From: Bacteroides xylanisolvens XB1A | Lineage (GTDB): Bacteria; Bacteroidota; Bacteroidia; Bacteroidales; Bacteroidaceae | Direction: 5' to 3' | Length of the DNA: 60,357 nucleotides | Assembly (NCBI RefSeq): GCF_000210075.1 | Contig: NC_021017.1 | Location: forward strand, 2,284,074 to 2,344,430 | Shown here: piece by piece, positions 24,282 to 33,969 of the stretch | Layout: each line of letters begins with the position of its first letter | How positions within the stretch are numbered: the first letter of the stretch is position 1 | Notes under the pieces: generated by a model | What the model was told of the DNA's origin: nothing | The model's database searches: none | What the model saw: the letters and a program-made list of their open reading frames with translations, nothing else | Made by a program: the position numbers and the translations under genes

Positions 24282-27215
24282 ATGATAAAACAATGTTCAA
24301 TCCACGGTCTATTGACAAGTATGTTGTTAATAGTATTTTCTTTGATGAGCAATGATGCTATTGCCCAGAAGGCAATAAGAGGTACAGTCCTCGATGAAGC
24401 AAATGAACCCATTATCGGTGCCAGTGTCCTTGTTAAAGGTACAACAAATGGTTCTATTACAGGAGTTGATGGAACCTTCAATGTAAAAGCGAATCCTTCT
24501 GATGTATTGGTTATATCTTATGTAGGTTATGCAACTGTTGAACAACAAGTAGGAAATCAGACACAGCTTGTAATACACCTGCGCGAAGACTCGAAAGTGC
24601 TTAATGACGTTGTAGTAATCGGCTACGGCTCTACCACAAAGAAAGAGCTTACAGGATCGGTTACCAGCATGAAGAAAGATGACCTCAATCCTGGAACATT
24701 CACCAATGCTATGGGAATGTTGCAAGGAAAAGTGGCAGGATTACAAATTATCAACCCGAACGGTGCTGATCCGACAGCCAAATACGAAGTATTACTTCGC
24801 GGAACAAACACGCTTTCCGCAGGCCAAGGTCCATTAATTATTATTGATGGGGTGGCAGGTGCAGATATCAGAAATATCAATTTTCAGGAAGTGGAATCAA
24901 TTGACGTATTAAAAGATGGTTCGGCAGCTGCTATTTATGGAACAAGAGGTACGAATGGAGTAATCATCGTCACAACTAAACGTGCAAGAAGTGGCAAAAC
25001 GGAAGTTTCTTATGATGGGCAACTCACCGTGGGAGTCGTTTCACGCAGAGCAAAACCTTTATCGGCAAGCGAATACAAATCTGTTATCAAGGAATATCGC
25101 CCAGAATTGGAAAGTTATATTTTTGACAGTGATACCGATTGGTTTAAAGAAATTACACAAACTCCGTTCAGCCATAAGCACAACTTGTCTATATCCGGAG
25201 GTTCCGAGAAGTTCTCACACCACACTTCTTTCAATTATGAAAAGAGCGATGGCTTGCAAAAGCATAATAGCTCCGAAAAGCTAATGGCACGTACCAATAT
25301 TCGCCAGTCATTATTAGATAAATGGGTCGATTTGGATTATAACCTGAATATCATTCATCGCAAATACAGCCCTTCCTCTACAAGTGCTTTTATGCAGGCA
25401 TTTACCCATAATCCAACAGAGCCTGTTTATGACGACAGCGATCCGGATGCCGGAGGATATAGCCGTATCAAAGCAATGGAATATTACAATCCGGTAGCGA
25501 TCATTAACGAAAGGAACATGGAAAGTAAGAATGATAATTATGGTGCAAATATTCGTGCTACTCTAAACATATTGCCTATAAAAGGATTAAAATGGGAGAA
25601 CTTTGTTTCATACGACAAGGAACAATATGAGACACGTGAATACTACACACATTATTATCCAAGTTTAATAGGAACAAACGGGCAAGCCTATATTGAAAAC
25701 TATCAGGAAAACGATACACAATATGAGTCTACTTTAAATTACTCGAATATTTTCGGAAAACATTCCATTCAGGCATTACTCGGATATACATACCAGTATA
25801 CTTACAGCACATCTGCATCCATGACAAATTCCGGTTTCGACTTCGATGACAACCAGACTCATAACATCGGAACAGGAACGAATCTAACTGAAGGCAAAGC
25901 CAGCATGTCGTCCAATAAAGAAGATAATACATATATCGGATTCTTCGGACGTTTTATGTACAACTACGATGATAAATATCTTTTGTCTGCTTCACTACGT
26001 CGTGATGGCTCCAGCCGTTTCGGTGACAATAATAAGTGGGGATGGTTCCCGGCTGTCAGCGTAGGTTGGCGTATAAATAAAGAGAAATTCCTCTCGAATG
26101 TCAAATGGATCGATGATTTAAAATTGAGAGCCGGATACGGAGTTACCGGTAACCAGGATTTCTCAAACTACAAATCTTTGATGATGATGACTACAGCCGG
26201 TAAATTCTATTACAATGGCCAATGGATCAATACTTATCAACCTGCAAGTAATGCAAATCCGGATCTAAAATGGGAGAAAAAAGCAGAGTTCAACGTTGGT
26301 GTCGATATGACAATGTTTGACAACCACCTCTCGTTCACTTTTGATTATTACAAACGGACTACATCAAACTTGCTATATGACTACATCGTGCCAACACCTC
26401 CTTATGTATATAATACCTTGTTTACGAATGTTGGAAAAGTAACTAATGAAGGAGTTGAGCTGACGATATCCGGTACACCTTTTAACACTAGGGACTTTAC
26501 ATGGAATACCTCACTTACCGTTTCGCACAATAAAAACAAATTGGTGAAATTCACCAATGATGAATTCACTAACGGAACATACAAAGTGGGATGGTCTACA
26601 AGTGCTGCCTGCTACACTCAACGTCTGATAGAAGGACAGTCATTGGGTACTTTCTATGGTCCTATATGGTTAGGAACTGATACAGATGGAAAAGATGTAT
26701 TGCTAGGACAAAATGCAGACGGTTCCGTACCGGAAGAACAATGGGAAAAAATTGGCTGTGCTTATCCGGATGCCACTCTTAGCTGGAGTAATACCTTCAG
26801 ATATAAGAAATTCGACTTGAGTTTCTCACTGCGTGCATCTATCGGCGGAGAAATTCTGAACAACTATGCGATGGAATATGAAAATCTAAGCAGCATCGGA
26901 CTTAGAAATATCTCATCAAACTGGTTATCTCAAACGAATTTCACAAGTACGACCTATAAATATTCCTCCAAATATATAGAGGATGCTTCTTATTTAAAAC
27001 TAGATAATGTTACCTTTGGATATACTTGGGATTTCACATCTAAAATGATAAAAAGACTAAGATTGTCTCTTACTGCACAGAATATATTCTGTATCACCGG
27101 TTATTCTGGTGTCGACCCAGAAGTTGCCCTTTCCGGACTGGAACCCGGTATGGAAAGTTTGAGCTATTATCCGCGTACAACAGAATTTACTTTTGGAGTT
27201 AATATAGTATTCTAA
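24282..27215 (+). CDS. SusC/RagA TonB-dependent transporter (PUL-B)
   Basis: A 977-residue outer-membrane transporter. Signal peptide (to about residue 28, DAIAQ), carboxypeptidase-regulatory-like domain (29-105, IRGTVLDEANEPIIGASVLVKG), TonB plug (110-230, with LIIIDGVAGADIRNINFQEV and IDVLKDGSAAAIYGTRGTNG) and beta-barrel ending PRTTEFTFGVNIVF. Unlike the SusC of PUL-A it has no STN domain, which fits control by the LacI protein rather than an ECF sigma. It probably imports nucleosides or ADP-ribosyl/ribosyl conjugates; the ligand is inferred from the downstream enzymes. The SusD gene starts 14 bp later. Confidence 0.96.
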   Translation: MIKQCSIHGLLTSMLLIVFSLMSNDAIAQKAIRGTVLDEANEPIIGASVLVKGTTNGSITGVDGTFNVKANPSDVLVISYVGYATVEQQVGNQTQLVIHLREDSKVLNDVVVIGYGSTTKKELTGSVTSMKKDDLNPGTFTNAMGMLQGKVAGLQIINPNGADPTAKYEVLLRGTNTLSAGQGPLIIIDGVAGADIRNINFQEVESIDVLKDGSAAAIYGTRGTNGVIIVTTKRARSGKTEVSYDGQLTVGVVSRRAKPLSASEYKSVIKEYRPELESYIFDSDTDWFKEITQTPFSHKHNLSISGGSEKFSHHTSFNYEKSDGLQKHNSSEKLMARTNIRQSLLDKWVDLDYNLNIIHRKYSPSSTSAFMQAFTHNPTEPVYDDSDPDAGGYSRIKAMEYYNPVAIINERNMESKNDNYGANIRATLNILPIKGLKWENFVSYDKEQYETREYYTHYYPSLIGTNGQAYIENYQENDTQYESTLNYSNIFGKHSIQALLGYTYQYTYSTSASMTNSGFDFDDNQTHNIGTGTNLTEGKASMSSNKEDNTYIGFFGRFMYNYDDKYLLSASLRRDGSSRFGDNNKWGWFPAVSVGWRINKEKFLSNVKWIDDLKLRAGYGVTGNQDFSNYKSLMMMTTAGKFYYNGQWINTYQPASNANPDLKWEKKAEFNVGVDMTMFDNHLSFTFDYYKRTTSNLLYDYIVPTPPYVYNTLFTNVGKVTNEGVELTISGTPFNTRDFTWNTSLTVSHNKNKLVKFTNDEFTNGTYKVGWSTSAACYTQRLIEGQSLGTFYGPIWLGTDTDGKDVLLGQNADGSVPEEQWEKIGCAYPDATLSWSNTFRYKKFDLSFSLRASIGGEILNNYAMEYENLSSIGLRNISSNWLSQTNFTSTTYKYSSKYIEDASYLKLDNVTFGYTWDFTSKMIKRLRLSLTAQNIFCITGYSGVDPEVALSGLEPGMESLSYYPRTTEFTFGVNIVF

Positions 27216-27229
27216 AAAATAAGATTACC

Positions 27230-28759
27230 ATGAAAAAGACAAATATAATATTAAGTTTCGTTATCTGTATATTATTATACGGATGTACCGATCTTAGCGA
27301 AACTGTTTATACAGGAGTAGCTATGAATGACTTCTTTAAAAATGAGAAGGAACTGGTAGCCAATGCAGGTAGGGCATATACGAAATTACAAGGATACAAT
27401 TCCGAACAAAGTTTATGGACGCTACTTTTACAAGCTTCTGATGAATGTGCTGTTCCCGCTTGTGGTGGTTCCTGGTACAGTAATGGACGTTATGAAGAAA
27501 TCCAGACGAATAAAATTCCACCTGCAAATAAATTATTAACAAGGGGCTGGAACTGGATATTTAATGGTATTGCTGCATGTAATGAAATTATTTACGAAAC
27601 GGAACTATCACCTATCCAGTTTGAAGGAAAAGAGAAGATTATAGCCGAAATGAAAATACTGCGTGCTTTCTACTATTACCAAGCCATTTCTTGTTGGGGA
27701 AACGTACCTTTCACAACTGACTACACGGAAACCGAATACCCGGAACAAAAAAGTCGTGAATATATTTTCAATTATCTGGAAAAAGAAATTAATGACAATA
27801 TCGAGTTCCTAGACAGGGAGCCTTCAGATACTAATTATGGACGGGTCACACAAGCTGCCGCTTATTGTATTCTTGCGAAAATGTATCTGAATGCAGAAGC
27901 ATGGTTCGGTACTCCAATGTATGACAAAGCAGAGAAAGCCTGTAAAGACATTATGGATATAGGTGCTTACAGCATTGAAGACTCCTATTCTACTAACTTT
28001 GACATTAAAAACGAAGATTCTAAGGAGAACATCTTTGTAATCCTTTATGATAGAGTATATACTAGTGGTAGCAGTAGTTCATTCTATCTGCATACGCTGA
28101 CATTGGAAGCTGCATCACAAGCAACATTTAATATTCCGGCAGCCCCATGGTCGGGTTTTCTCTGCCAACCAGACTTTTTCCAAACATACGCAGAACAAGA
28201 TCTTCGCAGAAGTCAGAGCTGGTTATACGGTCCTCAAGTAGACCTAAGCGGAAAGGATCTTGGTTTCGAATATACTCCTGTCTTCTCCGAAGAAAAATAT
28301 TACAATAGCAACGGAGGACGTGGCACATACGATGGTGCACGCTGCTGGAAATGGCATTACCAGACTGATGGTTCTTTAAAAGAATATACAGTTAGTATGG
28401 ACAACGACTTTGCCATCTTCCGTTATGCCGATGTTGTATTAATGTATGTAGAAGCTTTGGTACGACAAAACAGAACAAGTGAGGCCATCCAACTGGCAGA
28501 CTTCAAGAAGATTCGTACAAGAGCAGGTCTTGATGCATATACTACAAGCCAATTGACGATTGATGAACTTTATGCAGAACGAGGCAGAGAACTGGCATGG
28601 GAAGGATGGCGCCATGAAGATATGATACGTTTCGGAAAATATCTGAAAAAATATTGGGCACACCCTGACCAAAGTTCAGAAACTTTTAGAAATGTATTTC
28701 CAATTCCTACGGATATTTTAAATGCAAATCCAAAATTATCTCAAAACAAAGATTATTAA
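27230..28759 (+). CDS. RagB/SusD family outer-membrane lipoprotein (PUL-B)
   Basis: A 509-residue SusD homologue with lipobox LLYGC (Cys19) and the start TDLSETVYTGV typical of the family. Helical TPR-like segments include KIIAEMKILRAFYYYQAISCWGNVPF (near 137) and AAAYCILAKMYLNAEAWF (near 205). The C-terminal block YAERGRELAWEGWRHEDMIRFGKY (near 450) and ending NANPKLSQNKDY are canonical. It forms the lid of the SusC encoded 14 bp upstream. A strong hairpin follows the gene at 28766-28799. Confidence 0.96.
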   Translation: MKKTNIILSFVICILLYGCTDLSETVYTGVAMNDFFKNEKELVANAGRAYTKLQGYNSEQSLWTLLLQASDECAVPACGGSWYSNGRYEEIQTNKIPPANKLLTRGWNWIFNGIAACNEIIYETELSPIQFEGKEKIIAEMKILRAFYYYQAISCWGNVPFTTDYTETEYPEQKSREYIFNYLEKEINDNIEFLDREPSDTNYGRVTQAAAYCILAKMYLNAEAWFGTPMYDKAEKACKDIMDIGAYSIEDSYSTNFDIKNEDSKENIFVILYDRVYTSGSSSSFYLHTLTLEAASQATFNIPAAPWSGFLCQPDFFQTYAEQDLRRSQSWLYGPQVDLSGKDLGFEYTPVFSEEKYYNSNGGRGTYDGARCWKWHYQTDGSLKEYTVSMDNDFAIFRYADVVLMYVEALVRQNRTSEAIQLADFKKIRTRAGLDAYTTSQLTIDELYAERGRELAWEGWRHEDMIRFGKYLKKYWAHPDQSSETFRNVFPIPTDILNANPKLSQNKDY

Positions 28760-28765
28760 CCACAA

Positions 28766-28799
28766 TTGGAAGGTTCACATAGAAAAGTGTACCTTCCAA
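28766..28799 (+). promoter_or_regulatory. intercistronic stem-loop after susD
   Basis: TTGGAAGGTTCAC (28766-28778) pairs with GTGTACCTTCCAA (28787-28799) in the 59-bp gap between susD and the first ADP-ribosylglycohydrolase gene. No T-run follows, so it is more likely an mRNA-stabilising or processing hairpin, lowering downstream expression relative to susCD, than a full terminator. Confidence 0.55.
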
Positions 28800-28818
28800 C
28801 AAATCAACCCTGATAAGT

Positions 28819-30783
28819 ATGAAAAAACCAATCATCTTTTTACTTGTTTTAATTACTAACATCTTATTTATCTCTGCACAGAAGATTTCAAAGACAGAGT
28901 TAAAAGACAAAATAGCCGGAGCTTGGATCGGGCAAATGGTAGGAAACATATATGGACTTCCTTTTGAGAACAAGTTTGTAGATGAACCTGCCCCGGAATC
29001 CAGATTTCCATTCGGTTACACTAAAAATATAGATAAATTGCAGAAGTATAACGGTGCATTCTCTGATGACGATACTGATGTTGAGTATATCTACTTACTA
29101 TTAATGGAGAAATATGGCGTAGAACCTACTTATGCCAATATGCGTGAAGGATGGGTGTATCATATCCGTGACCGTGTATGGCTAGCCAATAGGGCTGCAC
29201 TCGGATTAATGCATCTTGGATTCACCCCTCCGTTCACAGGTGACGAAAATCTGAATCCGCACTGGTATCAGATCGACCCTCAATTGATTAACGAGATATG
29301 GGCGTATACAGCACCGGGAATGATTTCGTATGCTGCAGGAAAAAGTGATTGGGCGGCCCGTATCACAAGCGATTCGTGGGCGGTATCTCCCACTGTCCTA
29401 TATGGTGCAATGTACGCTGACGCTTTTTTCTGCAAGGATATCCGCAAACTGATTACACGAGCCTTGAAAGAACTGCCTGCTGATGACAGATATGCGATAG
29501 CTGTAAAAGAGATGATTGCTTTATATGACAAATATCCTAAAGATTGGGTAAAAGCACGTCAAATCATGGCTAAAAAATATTACATAGATGAGCCAGCCAT
29601 GACAAAAACAATCTGGAATGCTAATCTGAACGGATTATGCGGGATTTTGGCTATGTTGTATGGCGAAGGAGATTTCCAACGGACGCTGGATTTAAGTTGT
29701 GCAATGGGATTTGACTGCGATAATCAGGCAGCCACCATCTCCGGACTTCTAGGAGTAATGTACGGTGCAAAGTCTCTTCCCGAAAGTTTGACCAAACCTA
29801 TCGAAGGATGGGAAAAACCCTTCAACGACCGGTATATCAATATCACCAGGTTTGATATTCCCGATGCTTCCATTGAAGACATGATTGAACGTACTTACAA
29901 CAAAGCAATCGAACTGGTTTGCTCTAAAGGAGGAAAAGTGAAAGGTGATATGGTATATGTTAACCCTAAAGCACAATTCATTCCCCCGATGGAATTCTGT
30001 ATCGGCCCGAATCCGGACTTGGAAATCGGACAGCCTACCGATTACTCATTTGCCTGCAGAACAAATGCTGATTTCAAATGGGAACTGGTAAAAGGTAAAC
30101 TTCCGGCAGGAGTTACATTCCAAAACGGTAAACTGGCAGGAACTCCTACAGAAGCCGGAAAATATCCGATTACCCTACAATTAAGCGCAAATAACAAGAA
30201 CTCAATCACTAAAGACTTTGAGTTATTAGTTAAAACCAAGAATATAGCCTCCAAGGCTGATACTATTTACGCAAATATCCGTAAACTGAACGAAGAGGTG
30301 CTCGATTCTTGCTGGATTACCTTTGGAAAACCGATGTACGCAACAAATGTAGAAGTAATTAATGACGGAGTCAAAGATGGCGTAGGATCTGTATTTTATT
30401 CATTAGCGGCCAAAAGTAATCTGCCTAAAATAGACTATTTCGGATACGGTTGGAAAGAAGAGCATAACATCAATATGCTTGTTTTAGATATGGGCTGTCT
30501 GGAGGAATTCGGAGGATGGTTTACTTCTCTAAACATTCAATATCTTGGAAATGACGGACATTGGTATGACGTAGGTAAATTCAAATCAACTCCGGCACTT
30601 CCCGAAACCGATATTGTATTTTTCCAACCTCCGTTTGCACAATATGTTTTGGAATTTCCGGCAGTAAAAACCAAGGGAATACGCGTACTAATGGATGCAA
30701 AAGTGCAGGAACACTGGCATAAATACACAAAGAATGTATCATCATTCATATCTATTACCGAACTAGGAGTTTACGAGAAATAA
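28819..30783 (+). CDS. secreted ADP-ribosylglycohydrolase family protein with Ig-like and beta-sandwich domains
   Basis: A 654-residue secreted protein with signal peptide to about residue 21 (ILFISAQ). ADP-ribosylglycohydrolase (ARH) fold at about 25-380: DKIAGAWIGQMVGNIYGLPFE, the metal motif SDDDTDVEYIYLL near 75, and the second metal site MGFDCDNQAATISGLLGVMYG near 295. Next is a putative-Ig module (about 395-475, with PAGVTFQNGKLAGTPTEAG, as in He_PIG domains), then a C-terminal beta-sandwich that may bind carbohydrate. Of the three ARH proteins here it keeps the most classical first metal motif (DDT). ARH enzymes split ADP-ribosyl-protein or related N-/O-ribosides. Secretion implies extracellular or periplasmic substrates. 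Confidence 0.9.
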   Translation: MKKPIIFLLVLITNILFISAQKISKTELKDKIAGAWIGQMVGNIYGLPFENKFVDEPAPESRFPFGYTKNIDKLQKYNGAFSDDDTDVEYIYLLLMEKYGVEPTYANMREGWVYHIRDRVWLANRAALGLMHLGFTPPFTGDENLNPHWYQIDPQLINEIWAYTAPGMISYAAGKSDWAARITSDSWAVSPTVLYGAMYADAFFCKDIRKLITRALKELPADDRYAIAVKEMIALYDKYPKDWVKARQIMAKKYYIDEPAMTKTIWNANLNGLCGILAMLYGEGDFQRTLDLSCAMGFDCDNQAATISGLLGVMYGAKSLPESLTKPIEGWEKPFNDRYINITRFDIPDASIEDMIERTYNKAIELVCSKGGKVKGDMVYVNPKAQFIPPMEFCIGPNPDLEIGQPTDYSFACRTNADFKWELVKGKLPAGVTFQNGKLAGTPTEAGKYPITLQLSANNKNSITKDFELLVKTKNIASKADTIYANIRKLNEEVLDSCWITFGKPMYATNVEVINDGVKDGVGSVFYSLAAKSNLPKIDYFGYGWKEEHNINMLVLDMGCLEEFGGWFTSLNIQYLGNDGHWYDVGKFKSTPALPETDIVFFQPPFAQYVLEFPAVKTKGIRVLMDAKVQEHWHKYTKNVSSFISITELGVYEK

Positions 30784-30795
30784 AGGAAGAGAAAA

Positions 30796-32403
30796 ATGAG
30801 GAAAATAATTACGATATGTATCATAGGGCTTTTTGCTCTCAACGTACAGGCCCAGCCTGTAAAAACGTTAAAGTTATCTGATAAAGAACTTTTAGATAAG
30901 ATTAAAGGAGGATGGGCCGGACAAACCATTGGTGTTGTTTTCGGAGCACCTACAGAGTTTAAGTTCACGGGAACTTATATTCAAGATTACCAGCCGATCC
31001 CCTGGGCGGAAGGTTACGTTAAATATTGGTGGGAAAAGAAGCCCGGATTGTTCGATGATATTTATAACGATTGCACGTTTGTTGAGGCATTTGATGAACT
31101 TGGCCTGGATTGTTCACAAGAAGAACTTGCCAAAAGATTTGCATTCGCTGATTATCATTTGGCCCATGCTAACCAAGCAGGTAGATATAATATCCGCCAA
31201 GGTATCATGCCACCGGCTTCCGGTCATTGGTTGAATAACCCACATGCAGACGATCTGGATTTCCAGATCGAAGCAGACTTCATTGGTCTGATGGCTCCGG
31301 CAATGCTGCCGGAAGCATTGGATATCGCCTCCAGAGTAGGCCACATTATGAATAGCGGTGATGGTTTTTATGGTGGTGCTTTCGTAGCAGCTCTTTATAG
31401 CTCCGCTTTCTATGAAAAGAGTCCTGAAGCGATTTTAAAAACCGCAATCTCTGTCATACCTGAAGAGAGTACATTCCATCAATGTATTCAGGATGTAATC
31501 AATTTCCATTCTTTGCACCCGGACAACTGGAAAGATTGCTGGTACTTCCTGCAAGAAAAATGGAACTGTGATGTAGGATGTCCCAAAGGCGTATTTCTAA
31601 ACTTTAATATTGACTCCAAGCTCAATTCCGCTTTCGTAGCATTAGCTATGCTCTACGGTAAAGGAGACTTCACCAACTCTGTCGATATTGCAACACGCTG
31701 CGGACAAGATTCTGACTGTAATCCGTCTACAGTCGGCGGTGTACTCGGCGTCATGTATGGGTATGATAAAATCCCTTCATTCTGGTTAAACCCTTTAAAA
31801 GAAGTAGAAGACTTTACATTTGAAGGAACGAATATGTCGTTGGCAAAAGCATACCAAATGAGTTTCGATCAAGCTAAACAACTCATAGTCAAAACAGGTG
31901 GAAAAGTATCTGGTGGGGAAATAGAAATTCCAATCAAAAAGGCGGATGTACTTCCTTTAGAACAAAATTTCGAAAACACCTATCCACTCTATAGAGAACG
32001 CAAAGACTGCTTCCTGACAGATACATTTGAATTTGATTTCAATGGTAACGGATTTGTTATCTGGGGCAACATTTGCTGCACAAGAAGTATTACTCCCGAT
32101 TATATCAATCGTGTATCTACACGCCACATCGGTTCCGAGGTCTTCGGATTGGCAGAGCCCAATGACCCTTACGTTGCTAAAGTGGAAATATGGATTGACG
32201 GAGAACTGGACCATGTAGCAGCTTTACCCATGAGAAATACAGACCGCAAAGTAGAACCAGCCTGGAAATACCTCATGAAGGAAGGAAGACACCACGTTAA
32301 AATGAAATGGTTGAACCGCAAAAAAGACTACATTATTCGTATCAACGACATAATGTATTATTCAGAGAAAAAAGAACATGATAGATTTTACTTTAATAAA
32401 TAA
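30796..32403 (+). CDS. secreted ADP-ribosylglycohydrolase family protein, second copy
   Basis: A 535-residue protein with signal peptide (to about residue 20, LNVQAQ). ARH domain: LLDKIKGGWAGQTIGVVFGAPTEFKF near 33, FDDIYNDCTFVEAF near 89, ANQAGRYNIRQGIMPPASGHW near 127 and ATRCGQDSDCNPSTVGGVLGVMYG near 300. The second metal motif (DSD) is intact, while the first reads DDIYND instead of (S/G)DDT. A C-terminal beta domain of about 140 residues follows. It is closely similar to the next gene (shared blocks through the whole length), so the two are tandem duplicates. It lies 12 bp after the first ARH gene. Substrate uncertain; ribosyl or ADP-ribosyl glycosides are the natural candidates. Confidence 0.9.
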   Translation: MRKIITICIIGLFALNVQAQPVKTLKLSDKELLDKIKGGWAGQTIGVVFGAPTEFKFTGTYIQDYQPIPWAEGYVKYWWEKKPGLFDDIYNDCTFVEAFDELGLDCSQEELAKRFAFADYHLAHANQAGRYNIRQGIMPPASGHWLNNPHADDLDFQIEADFIGLMAPAMLPEALDIASRVGHIMNSGDGFYGGAFVAALYSSAFYEKSPEAILKTAISVIPEESTFHQCIQDVINFHSLHPDNWKDCWYFLQEKWNCDVGCPKGVFLNFNIDSKLNSAFVALAMLYGKGDFTNSVDIATRCGQDSDCNPSTVGGVLGVMYGYDKIPSFWLNPLKEVEDFTFEGTNMSLAKAYQMSFDQAKQLIVKTGGKVSGGEIEIPIKKADVLPLEQNFENTYPLYRERKDCFLTDTFEFDFNGNGFVIWGNICCTRSITPDYINRVSTRHIGSEVFGLAEPNDPYVAKVEIWIDGELDHVAALPMRNTDRKVEPAWKYLMKEGRHHVKMKWLNRKKDYIIRINDIMYYSEKKEHDRFYFNK

Positions 32404-32409
32404 GTTAAG

Positions 32410-33957
32410 ATGAAAAAAGTCCTGATTAACATCATTCTACTATTTACCTTTTCCATATCGGGAATGGCACAAATAGAATATGGAAAAACAGTTGAAATAA
32501 GTAAAGAGGTACTGCTCGACAAAATTAAAGGAGGCTGGGCCGGACAAACCATAGGATGCACCTATGGCGGTCCTACAGAATTTAAATACAGAGGAGCGAT
32601 CATTCATGAGAAAACTCCAATAATCTGGTATGATGACTATTGCAAGGACATCTTTGCAGAAGATCCGGGATTGTATGATGATGTATATATGGATCTTACC
32701 TTTCTGGAAGTAATGCAAAAAGAAGGGATAAATGCCCCTGCCGAATCATTTGCCAAAGCCTTTGCAAATGCAGATTACAAATTATGGCATGCCAACCAGG
32801 CAGCCAGATATAACATATTACACGGTATTATGCCACCGGCATCCGGACATTGGAAAAATAATCCGCACGCTGACGATATTGATTTCCAGATTGAAGCAGA
32901 CTTCATTGGAATGATATGTCCGGGGATGGTAAATATCGCCTCCAATTTTTCGGACAAGATAGGGCATATCATGAACTACGGCGACGGATGGTATGGAGGT
33001 GTATACATGGGAGCAATGTATGCATTGGCTTATGTAAATAACGACATTTATACAATTATCACGGAAGCTCTTAAAACAATACCCGAACAAAGTAAATTTC
33101 ACCGTTGCATCATAGACGTTATTAAATATTGGAAACAATATCCCGATGACTGGCGTAAATGCTGGCTGGAAATAGAAAACCGTCATGCTCTTGAGATTGG
33201 CTGCCCGGAAGGGGTATTCAATGCATTTAACATTGACGCCACTATCAATGCGGCTTACTGCGTGATGGGACTTTTATATGGCAACGGCGACTTTTTCAAA
33301 ACAATGGATATAGCCACTCGTTGCGGACAAGATTCCGACTGTAACCCGGCAACTGCCGCAGGAATTCTTGGAGTCATACAAGGCTACAAGGCTATCCCCG
33401 AATACTGGAAACCGGCACTCGAAAGATGTGAAAATATTAAGTTCCCTTACACAGATATCTCTTTAAGTTCTGTATACGACATTAATCTCAAACTATTGAG
33501 TGATGTATTAAAAGCAAACGGAGGAAAAATAAAAGGAGATAAATACTATACCACGATTCAGAAGCCAAAAACCGTAGCATGGGAAGTTTCTTTTGAAGGC
33601 TTATATCCTTCTGAAAGAAGAGTTATCAAATATGATCTCGGTACAGAAAAAACATTTGAGTTCAATGGCAAGGGAGTTGTTTTAATGGGGATGATCAGAC
33701 AAGATGTTAAAGATAGTAATGACAATTACATCGCCATCCTGGAGGCCTACATTGACGGCAAGAAAGTAGAAACCATAGAAATGCCTTATGACTACATAAA
33801 AAGAAAGTATGACATTTTCTATAATTATGATTTAGAGGAAGGACCTCACAAACTGGTTATTAAATGGATTAATCCAAATGAAAAATATGCCGTTCAATGT
33901 AAAGACATGGTGGTTTATTCATCCATACCGGCAGAGCCAATCAATCCTTATAAATAA
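32410..33957 (+). CDS. secreted ADP-ribosylglycohydrolase family protein, third copy
   Basis: A 515-residue protein with signal peptide (to about residue 20, ISGMAQ), paralogous to the preceding gene: LLDKIKGGWAGQTIGCTYGGPTEFKY near 35, YDDVYMDLTFLEVM near 92, ANQAARYNILHGIMPPASGHW near 130 and ATRCGQDSDCNPATAAGILGVIQG near 302. As in copy two the first metal motif is DDVYMD, not the classical DDT, so these two form a subfamily distinct from the first copy. The C-terminal beta domain (about 395-505) is also shared. It lies 6 bp after copy two and 12 bp before the first esterase gene, firmly in the operon. Confidence 0.9.
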   Translation: MKKVLINIILLFTFSISGMAQIEYGKTVEISKEVLLDKIKGGWAGQTIGCTYGGPTEFKYRGAIIHEKTPIIWYDDYCKDIFAEDPGLYDDVYMDLTFLEVMQKEGINAPAESFAKAFANADYKLWHANQAARYNILHGIMPPASGHWKNNPHADDIDFQIEADFIGMICPGMVNIASNFSDKIGHIMNYGDGWYGGVYMGAMYALAYVNNDIYTIITEALKTIPEQSKFHRCIIDVIKYWKQYPDDWRKCWLEIENRHALEIGCPEGVFNAFNIDATINAAYCVMGLLYGNGDFFKTMDIATRCGQDSDCNPATAAGILGVIQGYKAIPEYWKPALERCENIKFPYTDISLSSVYDINLKLLSDVLKANGGKIKGDKYYTTIQKPKTVAWEVSFEGLYPSERRVIKYDLGTEKTFEFNGKGVVLMGMIRQDVKDSNDNYIAILEAYIDGKKVETIEMPYDYIKRKYDIFYNYDLEEGPHKLVIKWINPNEKYAVQCKDMVVYSSIPAEPINPYK

Positions 33958-33969
33958 AAGAGAGAAGCC

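Noticed and set aside
24282..27215. Control of the second SusC by the ECF sigma of PUL-A
   Set aside because: This SusC has no STN domain, no copy of the ECF motif was found upstream and a LacI gene with operator is next to it.
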